Made by a program: the position numbers and the translations under genes. A model generated the notes under the pieces. It was not told where the DNA came from and searched no databases. It saw nothing but the letters and a program-made list of their open reading frames with translations. DNA of 64,000 nucleotides from Lapidilactobacillus luobeiensis (lineage in GTDB: Bacteria; Bacillota; Bacilli; Lactobacillales; Lactobacillaceae), in NCBI RefSeq assembly GCF_024345205.1, contig NZ_BROC01000009.1, forward strand, positions 1-64,000. The letters are read 5' to 3'. This document shows positions 56,820 to 64,000 of this stretch, piece by piece; position 1 is the stretch's first letter; each line of letters starts with the position of its first letter.

Positions 56820-57545
56820 GATGTGGGTGGGGATTGCGCGTGAGCGCAACCGGCTGGGACTGCTGTTGCGGACTGGAACGTGGTGGGCGTCGTTTTGAGC
56901 CAATCCGCAAAAAGCGCGGCTTGTCTCAAAATCGAGCCTTGTCCTAAGCGGCAAAGCCGCCAAGGACAATTTCACCACTGAGCCGCGCAGTCCCAGCCGG
57001 TTGCTGAACAGAATTGAGCCTATCTGCAATCAAAGTTGGGTATCTGACAAAGTGCTTTTGCAAGCAAGCGGTCAAACAATTCCCTCTTTTAGGGTGGTAC
57101 GGCAATGCCAACTAATTTGGAGCAAATGACCCGCTGTATTTTACGTAGCATGAACGGTTGTTCCGCTCTCCTAATCAGTTTTTGACCGAAAACCGACCGA
57201 TTCAGTTGATTCGCCAAGAACTAAGTCTGTTTGTCAGACAGACTGCACTGGCGTCACCAATTTAAAGCTGGTAACCACTAGCCACGGTCGTCAATTGCGT
57301 GGTTCCCCATCAATTGATGAGAGCTTGCCAAATGGCGTGAGTGCTCAAACGGCTGTTAAAATGTTGAGCGGCTGGAGCGGAGAAATTTGGGGTGAGATCG
57401 CCGTGAAATTGTCCTTGGCGGTTTACCGCTTAGGACAAGGCCTGATTTTGAGACAAGCCGCGCACTTTGCGGATTGGCTCAAAACGGCGCCCACAGCGAG
57501 CTCACCCCGAATTTCGCAGCGCAAGCTGCGGCCAACCTACTTTTA
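56820..57545. repeat. Family 1 twin-module structured repeat, element B
   Basis: Fills the gap between the ABC permease and the convergent helicase gene. Left outer stem GCAACCGGCTGGGACTG (56846-56862) with CAGTCCCAGCCGGTTGC (56988-57004). Inner GTGGTG/CACCAC, a hairpin from 56893 to 56931 and a hairpin from 56939 to 56969 (TTGTCCT..AGGACAA). Right inverted module AAATTTGGGGTGAG (57383-57396) with CTCACCCCGAATTT (57501-57514), then CGCAGC/GCTGCG. The core shares GGTACGGCAATGCC and CACCAATTTAAAGCTGGT with element A. Confidence 0.82.
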
Positions 57546-57546
57546 A

Positions 57547-60291
57547 TCAAGCTTGCCGTACCCAGAAGTCAGCGAGCTTGAGGCCTAGTTCCTGCGGCGA
57601 CCGAGCCAGTTGTGCGCGCTGCCAGTGTGGCGGAAACAGCTGCCGGTAACGCCCACTGGCAAAACGCTGATCGATCAACAAGATCACTCCGCGATCCGCC
57701 ATGCCACGAATGACGCGACCACTGGCTTGCAACACGTTGTTAAAGCCGGGAAGTTGATAGGCGTAGGCAAAGCCCTGACCGTTTTTCTCCTGATAATAAT
57801 CCCGAAGTAGGTCGTTTTCCAGACTAAGCCCGGGGAGGCCAACGCTGACGATCGCCACGCCGATCAGCCGGGTACCTTGCAGGTCGATCCCTTCCGAGAA
57901 AGCGCCGCCGAGCACGGCAAAACCGACCAGCGTTTCGTCAGGGTCATGAGTAAAAGCGTCCAAAAAGTCTTGCCGGACTTTTTCACTGGCGCCGGCTTCT
58001 TGTTGAATGATTTTCACGTGAGGCGTCGCTTGGCTGAAAGCAGTGGCGACTTGTTGCAAGAAGCCGTAGGAAGACATGAAAACAAGATAATTACCGGTCT
58101 GGGCGTTGATCATTTCTAACAGCGTGTCCACGATTCGGGGTAGGTTGCTTTCGCGCTGGCGATAGGTGGTTTGCACGTAATTGGTGATCCACAGGCCTTG
58201 GTTCTCCGGCGGAAAAGGTGAGGTGATCCGGTAGATCAGGCTATCGGGATCCGCGGCGGTCAGCGTTTCTTGATAGTAACTAAGTGGCGTCAGTGTGGCC
58301 GAAAAAAGGATCGCTGCATCGCCTTTATGAAGTGAGGTTTGCAAAAATTCGCTGGCGTCCAAACAGCGCAAAGTGATTTTTATAGTCGGGGTCGTGGTGA
58401 CGATCGTTTGATAGTTCTCGCCATAGAAGTCGTAAATTTTCAGAAAAGTGTTCACCGCAAAAAAGAGGTCCAAGACTGATTCATGAAACTCGGACTCTTG
58501 ATGGTCTTGCAACCAGAGCCCCAGTTTCTCCAGAGATTGATATAGGAGCTCAATGAAGTCCTCATCAGGCTCACTTAAAAGCGCCAAGTCAGGCGCCGCA
58601 CCGCGTGTGCTGTTGCCGCCATATTTTTGTGTCAACAGTTGCACGGTGATCGGTGGTTTTTCCGGTGCTTTTTCAGGTTCGCTTTCAGGTTCGTTCTTGG
58701 ATTTGTTTTCAGACGCGTTGGTGCCGCTGGTTTCAACGGTTGCGACATCGCTTGTTTCGCCGTTTGCTGTAGTTTTTGCGGCTGGGACCGCTTCAATCGT
58801 TGCTTCGGTTCTATTCTCGGTTTCCTGTTCTTTAGCTTTTTCAGAAATCGGCGGCGAGATAGTTTGAGTGTCTGCTAGTTGTACAGGGCTGATTTTTGCT
58901 GGTGCTAGTGCAACTGGCCGCACAGGCTCAACTTTTGCCGGTGTGGTCGGCGTTGTTGATGCGGCGGTCGTTGGCGTTGCGCCACTGAAAAGTTGTTGCA
59001 GGGTCTTGAAGCTGGCCTGCAAAGGTTTCAGGGCGCGGCGTAATTGTTTCACGGCCGTGCTTTGGTGACCGCGGATTTCTTTTTTGAGATTCTTGATCAG
59101 TTGTTCATCAAGGCTACTGCTGTACATTTCACGGCTGCGGCTGACCAGATTATGGGCTTCGTCGATCAGAAAAACGCTGCCAGGCTGAGGGTCAGCGAAG
59201 AAACGTTGCAGGTAAACTTGGGGGTCGAAGAGATAATTATAATCGCCGATGATCACGTCGGCGAACAAACTGGCATCGAGACTGAATTCAAAGGGGCAAA
59301 TCGTGTATTTCTCAGCGTAGCGGTCGATCGTGGCGTGGTCCCAGCGGTTTTCATGGGCGAACAGGTCCTTGAGGGCGTCTTTGTTGCGGTCGTAATAGCC
59401 CACGTGGTTGGGACAATTTTGCGGTTCCAGACCTTGTTGGACCATCAAGCAACTTTTGTCCTTGGCGGTGATCGTGACGCTTTTCAGTTGGGCGCCGTGG
59501 TCATTGAGCAATTGAACAGTTTCTTCAGCGACTTGGCGGGTGCTGGTTTTGGCGGTGAGGTAGAAAATGCGCTCACTCAGTTCTGTTCCGAAAGTTTTGA
59601 CCGTGGGGAAAAGTGTGGCGATGGTTTTTCCTGTTCCCGTGGGCGCCTCGGCCAAAAGAAATTTCTGGGCGGCGATGGTTTTATAAACAACGCCAGCGAA
59701 TTGATGTTGTTGCTCACGAAAGGCGGGAAAGGGAAATGCTAAGTTATTGGCTGCCGCATTTCGCCGTGCCCGCCACTTGGAACGGAGCTGGAGCCAATAT
59801 TCGTATTCTGTCAGCACCTTGGTCACAAAATCATGTAAATCAGTCCGCGACCAAACCTGCTGTTCCCGGGTGATCGTTTCGGTCAACGTCTGAAAATAGG
59901 TCAGTTGCACAGTGACCGTGGACACGTCTTGTTTCTCCGCCAATAGCCAAGCGTAGAATTTGGCTTGGCCCCAATAGCGGGTCAAGGCGTCGGCGGTCAA
60001 GTCGGCGAAGGCCGGTTCGGACGTCTTGATTTCGTCCACCAAAATAGCGCCGGAATCAGGATCGATCACGACACCATCGGCGCGGCCTTCGATCAGATAG
60101 GCCGTGCCATCTAATTCAGTTTCATAAGTCAAGTGGACTTCTTTTTGATAATCGGGCCCAGCTTGTTTTTGCAAGCGGCGGTGGATCCGCGCGCCTGCCA
60201 ACGCGGTGTGATTGCTGGAAGGTTGCGGCACCAAATCACCTGATTTTAAAGTGAATTCGATCAGTTCACGAATGCCGAGTTTTTTTACCAT
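57547..60291 (-). CDS. DinG/XPD-type helicase fused to an N-terminal RecB-like nuclease domain
   Basis: Encodes 914 residues. Residues 1-150 look like a PD-(D/E)XK/Cas4-RecB nuclease: GRAD (Asp72), VDEIK (Glu87, Lys89) and the QAKFY motif (Gln109, Tyr113). Residues from ~185 form an XPD/DinG superfamily 2 helicase: Walker A LAEAPTGTGKT (215-223), four-cysteine Fe-S segment around SCLMVQQGLEPQNC and ICPFEFS, DEAH box LIDEAHNL, motif VI QASGRVIRG. An insertion of about 110 residues rich in Thr, Pro, Ala and Glu separates two helicase parts and looks disordered. Proposed role: DNA repair or processing of branched DNA. The ribosome site is weak. Confidence 0.88.
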   Translation of the reverse strand: MVKKLGIRELIEFTLKSGDLVPQPSSNHTALAGARIHRRLQKQAGPDYQKEVHLTYETELDGTAYLIEGRADGVVIDPDSGAILVDEIKTSEPAFADLTADALTRYWGQAKFYAWLLAEKQDVSTVTVQLTYFQTLTETITREQQVWSRTDLHDFVTKVLTEYEYWLQLRSKWRARRNAAANNLAFPFPAFREQQHQFAGVVYKTIAAQKFLLAEAPTGTGKTIATLFPTVKTFGTELSERIFYLTAKTSTRQVAEETVQLLNDHGAQLKSVTITAKDKSCLMVQQGLEPQNCPNHVGYYDRNKDALKDLFAHENRWDHATIDRYAEKYTICPFEFSLDASLFADVIIGDYNYLFDPQVYLQRFFADPQPGSVFLIDEAHNLVSRSREMYSSSLDEQLIKNLKKEIRGHQSTAVKQLRRALKPLQASFKTLQQLFSGATPTTAASTTPTTPAKVEPVRPVALAPAKISPVQLADTQTISPPISEKAKEQETENRTEATIEAVPAAKTTANGETSDVATVETSGTNASENKSKNEPESEPEKAPEKPPITVQLLTQKYGGNSTRGAAPDLALLSEPDEDFIELLYQSLEKLGLWLQDHQESEFHESVLDLFFAVNTFLKIYDFYGENYQTIVTTTPTIKITLRCLDASEFLQTSLHKGDAAILFSATLTPLSYYQETLTAADPDSLIYRITSPFPPENQGLWITNYVQTTYRQRESNLPRIVDTLLEMINAQTGNYLVFMSSYGFLQQVATAFSQATPHVKIIQQEAGASEKVRQDFLDAFTHDPDETLVGFAVLGGAFSEGIDLQGTRLIGVAIVSVGLPGLSLENDLLRDYYQEKNGQGFAYAYQLPGFNNVLQASGRVIRGMADRGVILLIDQRFASGRYRQLFPPHWQRAQLARSPQELGLKLADFWVRQA

Positions 60292-60463
60292 AATATCTCA
60301 TTTCTAGTGCTAGCATTTTGGCGGTTTCGGGCCAAGGTCGTTTGACGTGGACCTGTGCTTAAATTTAATCAATTGGTTCAAGTGTAAGATAATTTTCCCA
60401 AAAAGCCAAGCCGACCTAGAACGAAGAAAGTAAAGAGCTGCTCAAAATATATCTGGAACAAAT

Positions 60464-60500
60464 CAAAAAGTAGCTAATGATCCAACAATCACCAGCTACT
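60464..60500 (-). terminator. Terminator of the small anchored-protein gene
   Basis: On the minus strand AGTAGCT and AGCTACT form a stem followed by TTTTTGATT, just past the stop codon at 60505. Confidence 0.65.
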
Positions 60501-60504
60501 CTGC

Positions 60505-61143
60505 TTAAAGAGCGATATCGTAATGTTCTAACACGTCTTGATAGTGGAAAGTCTTCTCAATAAGACTGTAATTGATGAAAACGGGATCGTCGCCTTTAGC
60601 AACAACTTTGCCGCCTGAGCGTGACACGAGACCACGATCGTAGAGGCGCCCGTTTAACGTGTAGTGGACTGTGTCGCCTCCGGCTAGTAAATATTGCACC
60701 GTACCTTCGTAAGCTTTAGTGTTGGCCGGCTGAAAACTGGCGTATTGGATCGACTTGATCGTTTTGAGCGGGTCAGATCGGTTGGTAGTGCAGTAGAAAT
60801 AGATGGTGCCGATCTTCAGATCCTTGACCGCTTTTTGCGCATAGGTCGTTGCAGTGATGATCGCATAGCCCGTGTTGATAGCTGGATCAGATAGGCTGAC
60901 GACGCCATTAGTCATTCTAGGGAACAGCTTTTTTTCTGCTTGCTCCGCGGAGAGTCGTTCTTGGCGAACCAGGGTAGCAATCATCTCACTACGCGAAGTG
61001 TTAATGACTTGCCCTTGCTTATCGCTGGTCACGACCTTTTTTGTGTCTACATTTGGGGACCAGGCCTGCTTGGCCCATAGACCGAAAAATACTAAACCTA
61101 AAATCAGCACGCCCCAGCTGATCTTTTTTAGATCGAGTTTCAC
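60505..61143 (-). CDS. Uncharacterised signal-anchored extracellular protein
   Basis: Encodes 212 residues. A basic start (MKLDLKK) and one hydrophobic segment (WGVLILGLVFFGLWA) form a signal anchor without lipobox. The ~180-residue remainder is predicted outside the cell and contains no motif I recognise. It begins at GTG 61143, preceded by AAAGGGGTG. Neither neighbour gives a functional clue. Single-gene transcript with its own terminator. Confidence 0.7.
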   Translation of the reverse strand: MKLDLKKISWGVLILGLVFFGLWAKQAWSPNVDTKKVVTSDKQGQVINTSRSEMIATLVRQERLSAEQAEKKLFPRMTNGVVSLSDPAINTGYAIITATTYAQKAVKDLKIGTIYFYCTTNRSDPLKTIKSIQYASFQPANTKAYEGTVQYLLAGGDTVHYTLNGRLYDRGLVSRSGGKVVAKGDDPVFINYSLIEKTFHYQDVLEHYDIAL

Positions 61144-61536
61144 TGATAGTCACACCCCTTTTAATACCGCCCGTAAAAAAACACTTAGTGATCTCGTCTT
61201 ATTTCGAAGGATCCCCCCGCGATCAAGGAACCAACTTAGTGTGATGGCTATTGTATCAATAAAGAAAAAATAATCCTGATCACTGATCGCCAAGCACTGA
61301 ACGTCAGGCTATCACCTTGCTCAATTCTTATTATATCCCTATAAAGCGGCAATGTAAACGCTCTCTGAACCGCTTTTTACCTGAAAGTGATCGTCACTTT
61401 CAAGCACCTGGAAGAAGCGGAGCAGCCAATACGGACAAACGGGTTGGTTCCGATAATTCACGGCAAGATAGCTTACAGCAGTGGCTCGCGCTGGAAAAAC
61501 CCAGTGAGTGCAGTGAGACAAGTCGGCTGGATGCTA
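61144..61536. other. Intergenic region with cre-like motif
   Basis: No gene is supported. TGTAAACGCTCTCT near 61350 resembles a cre site and could serve the minus-strand gene at 60505. Between 61385 and 61530 lie short inverted segments but no convincing terminator for the kinase gene was identified. Confidence 0.4.
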
Positions 61537-63060
61537 TTAAAGAGCTCCAAACTGTGAGGTCAAAGTTTGCCAAGCCACTAAATCTGGATCGGGCTGCGCA
61601 GACCGTTGGGCCAATTGCCACCATAACGGCAGTAAGCGTTGATACATTTGTGACGTGGCCGAACTAGGTTGATAGGTCGTTGAGGCAATGGGTGGTTGTG
61701 CGTGCCACCAAGGCTGGGTAGAGTCGAGGGCCTGTTGCGCCACCCGAGCAGCGCCTAACGCGGAGCCCTGGATCTGGTCGGGGATCACTAAGGCGCGGGC
61801 AAAAACGTCGCTGATCAATTGGCACCAGAACGGTGAACGAGCGAAACCACCTGTTCCTAGTAAGGTGGCCTTTTTGGCAGCGGGAACGAGGGTACTTAAT
61901 TGTTGTGTAACGACCGCCAAGTTGAAGGTGATCCCCTCTAAGATCGCGCGAAGGAGATCAGCGCGGGTGTGTTGACTGCGTAAACCAATAAAGTGACCAC
62001 TCAAGCTACCATCCCAAAACGGTGCGCGTTCACCGTTCAAGTAAGGCAAAAAAATCAGACCATGAGCGCCAAGCGGGCTTTGTGCGGCTAAGGCGATCAT
62101 GGCCGCGATCGGGTCGTTGGTGTTTTTGAGATCAGGACAAAGGGTCGTCAACGCCCATTGGAGAATGATCCCGCCATTATTGACAGGACCGCCCAGCAAC
62201 CAATGCTCGGTATCGATCCGATAGCAGAAGGATTCGCCTTGCGGGGCCAGTTGTGGTCGGTCACTGATCACGCGAACAGCGCCACTGGTCCCAATGGTTA
62301 GGGCGATCTGGTCAGGGTGAACAGCGCCGATCCCGATATTGGCCAAAGCACCGTCACTGGCACCTAAGACCAAACGAGTCGTTGACGGCAAGGCTAAGGT
62401 AGTCGCCATTTGCGGCTTGAGCGGATAAGTAGTCGTGATCGGAACGATCCGCGGTAAGGCGCTATTGGGTAGTGCTAATTTTTTCAAAATAGTTTCAGAC
62501 CATTGACCGGTCCGCCAAGCGACCAGTCCAGTAGCGCTGGCCAAATTTATGTCGAGAACGAATTCGCCGGTCAACTGCCAAACCAAGTAACTTTTTAGAT
62601 CTGCAAAGTGAGCGGTTTGACGTAATGATCCTGGTTGCGTCGCTTGTAACCAAAACAGTTTGGCCAGTGGGGTCATCGGATGTAAAGGCGTGCCCGTCTG
62701 CTGATAGAAATCAGGCGTAGTCGGGTCTGCTCGCAATTGAGCCACGGTCGCCGCGGCCCGATTGTCCGCCCAGGTGATGATCGGGGTCAAGGGCTGCCAA
62801 TGCTGGTCCAACAATAACAAACTATGCATCGCCGTTGATAGACTAAGCGCGGTGATCGTATCCGCGTGAGGAAGCTGTTGCTGAATATCTGCGATCACCG
62901 CCTGGACAGCCTGCCAAATAGTTTGTGGATCTTGCTCGGCTTGCCCTGGTTGAGCCTGGTTTAGAGGATAGCCTTGCTCAGCAGTCGCTAAAATTTGTTC
63001 GTTTTTGTCCATAAGGATCGCCTTGGTGCTGGTCGTACCCACATCGATACCAATGATCAT
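61537..63060 (-). CDS. gntK: FGGY-family kinase, probable gluconokinase
   Basis: Encodes 507 residues starting at ATG 63060 (MIIGIDVGTTSTKAIL), with AAGGAGC upstream; a 71-codon longer frame is part of repeat element C. The FGGY ATPase fold shows DVGTTSTK, the substrate block SLSTAMHSLLLLD, PLHPMTPLAKLFW, TIGTSGAVR and GTGGFARSPFW. The HPMxPLAKL pattern is that of lactobacillar gluconate kinases; xylulokinase is the main alternative. The pathway partner genes (permease, 6-phosphogluconate dehydrogenase) are not in the window. Confidence 0.82.
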   Translation of the reverse strand: MIIGIDVGTTSTKAILMDKNEQILATAEQGYPLNQAQPGQAEQDPQTIWQAVQAVIADIQQQLPHADTITALSLSTAMHSLLLLDQHWQPLTPIITWADNRAAATVAQLRADPTTPDFYQQTGTPLHPMTPLAKLFWLQATQPGSLRQTAHFADLKSYLVWQLTGEFVLDINLASATGLVAWRTGQWSETILKKLALPNSALPRIVPITTTYPLKPQMATTLALPSTTRLVLGASDGALANIGIGAVHPDQIALTIGTSGAVRVISDRPQLAPQGESFCYRIDTEHWLLGGPVNNGGIILQWALTTLCPDLKNTNDPIAAMIALAAQSPLGAHGLIFLPYLNGERAPFWDGSLSGHFIGLRSQHTRADLLRAILEGITFNLAVVTQQLSTLVPAAKKATLLGTGGFARSPFWCQLISDVFARALVIPDQIQGSALGAARVAQQALDSTQPWWHAQPPIASTTYQPSSATSQMYQRLLPLWWQLAQRSAQPDPDLVAWQTLTSQFGAL

Positions 63061-63184
63061 GATTTGTGCTCCTTGTCTTACTATTGATTTTAGTGTAGTG
63101 AAAAGTAGGTGAACTTGCAAGACTCGGGCGATGTTTTGAATTGCTTTGAAAAGTGTCATTTCTGTATTTACTGACTTGCTTGCA

Positions 63185-64000
63185 GGTGTAGTTGGGATTG
63201 GTGGTGACGCAACCGTCTCAGGGCGTTTGTGGTGGCTGGAACGCAGTGGGCATCGTTTGAAGCCAATCCGCAAAGGACGCGGCTTGTCTTCAAAGCGAGC
63301 CTTTGTCTAAGTAGCTGCTGGCGCACCTACAAAGACAAATTTCACTGCTGAGCCACACGCCCTGAGGCGGTTGCTAGGCAGTATCGAGCTTATCTGCAAT
63401 CTGGGTGAAGTAGTTGACGAAGTGCTTTTGCTAGTGTGGCGGTCAAAATAGTACCACTTCGATTGATAAAAAATTTCTGACTGGTTGTTCCAACCTATTG
63501 CCCAGACTAGTAAATCCAAGTTTTGTGATACGCCATTCAGTTGCTGTGATCATCAAGCTGATTGTTACGTTGTGACTACTAACCATGGTCGTCAACTACG
63601 TGAGAATCCGTCAATTTACACGAGCAGGCACTATGGCGTGGCAGCTTATTCTACTTACAATTGTTGAGTAACTGCAACGGAGTGGTTCGGGGTGAGATCG
63701 CCGTGAAATTGGTCTTAGTGGCTGTGCCACTTAGACCAAGGCTCAGCTTTGAGATTCGCGTACTTTGCGAAGCTCAAAGTGACGCCCACAGCGAGCTCAT
63801 CCCGAACCACGCAGTGGAAGTTACGGCCAAGATATGGGAGCACAGCGAGCTTGCCCGCCACACGCAACGCAGCCCGCGGCCAAGATTGGAACAGAGGAGA
63901 CACAGCGAGCCCACCCCGAACCACGCAGTGGAAGTTACGGCCAAGATATGGGAGCACAGTGAGCTTGCCCGCCACACGCAACGCAGCTCGCGGCCAAGAT
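63185..64000. repeat. Family 1 twin-module structured repeat, element C (runs off the window)
   Basis: Lies upstream of the kinase gene. Left outer stem GCAACCGTCTCAGGGCGT (63209-63226) with ACGCCCTGAGGCGGTTGC (63357-63374), one G-T wobble. Inner GCAGTG/CACTGC, a TTTGTCT/AGACAAA hairpin. Right inverted module GTGGTTCGGGGTGAG (63682-63696) with CTCATCCCGAACCAC (63796-63810). The core is the most diverged of the three. A 114-bp tandem duplication extends the right end. 63061-63184 holds only the kinase promoter region. Confidence 0.78.
63801..64000. repeat. 114-bp direct repeat at the end of element C
   Basis: The segment starting CCCGAACCACGCAGTGGAAG at 63801 recurs at 63915 and continues, nearly identical, to the window edge. 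It includes CGAGCTTGCCCGCCACACGC and GCGGCCAAGAT. Further copies may lie beyond 64000. Confidence 0.85.

Noticed and set aside
56636-57029. Overlapping minus-strand ORFs of 86-103 codons
   Set aside because: They run across a permease end, a terminator and element B in several frames; no start site or conserved protein.
59044-59742. 232-codon open frame on the plus strand
   Set aside because: Antisense to the helicase gene and without a ribosome site; a by-product of codon bias.

Overview
The window looks like a chromosomal segment of a Gram-positive lactic acid bacterium (Lactobacillaceae-like). Supporting signs are strong AGGAGG-type ribosome binding sites, an LplABC/YesL/ROK sugar locus, Man-family PTS with a LevR-type activator, an ABC-2 exporter and cre-like sites. 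The host backbone is moderately GC-rich. Two blocks are visibly more AT-rich and look acquired. The species cannot be fixed from the sequence alone.

Layout. 1-112 is the 3' end of a 5S rRNA and its terminator, i.e. the end of an rRNA operon. 240-630 is a tandem array of three structured hairpin repeats. 724-2007 is a two-gene ThrE-type exporter. 2277-2474 is a candidate structured small RNA. 2611-15447 is a beta-glucoside/glucan utilisation locus: RpiR regulator, LacI regulator, LplB/LplC/solute-binding ABC importer, YesL-like protein, ROK kinase (apparently with an ATT start), GH5, GH1 6-phospho-beta-glucosidase and GH3 beta-glucosidase. 16181-34213 is a complete Tn916-family conjugative transposon carrying tet(M), in reverse orientation; the terminal inverted repeats, int/xis, regulatory genes, tet(M) with leader peptide, the conjugation module and oriT are all visible. 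34418-37861 is a nucleoside catabolism operon (deoC-deoB-deoD), with a large structured repeat between deoB and deoD.

38073-51719 is an AT-rich sigma-54-dependent carbohydrate island. It holds a LevR-like activator, Man-family PTS EIIA, GH88, GH36, EIIB/EIIC/EIID, two GH43 proteins, a possible lectin-like protein and its own rpoN. Four -24/-12 promoters precede the EIIA, EIIB, lectin-like and rpoN genes. Its right edge abuts a 5'-truncated second GH88 gene followed by an intact DUF2264 gene, so the island seems to have displaced part of an older polysaccharide locus. The rest holds an ABC exporter pair (54416-56759), a RecB-nuclease/DinG-type helicase fusion (57547-60291), a small anchored unknown protein and a gluconokinase-like FGGY kinase (61537-63060).

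The most unusual signal is non-coding. Two families of dispersed structured repeats occur in intergenic regions. Family 1 (about 700-800 bp; 36295-37090, 56820-57545, 63185-end) has two inverted cloverleaf-like modules around a conserved core; the helix sequences differ between copies but both arms change together. Family 2 (about 125 nt; three copies at 243-630, two at 53951-54213, one inverted at 34283-34406) is a long branched hairpin with the same compensatory behaviour. I do not recognise either family.
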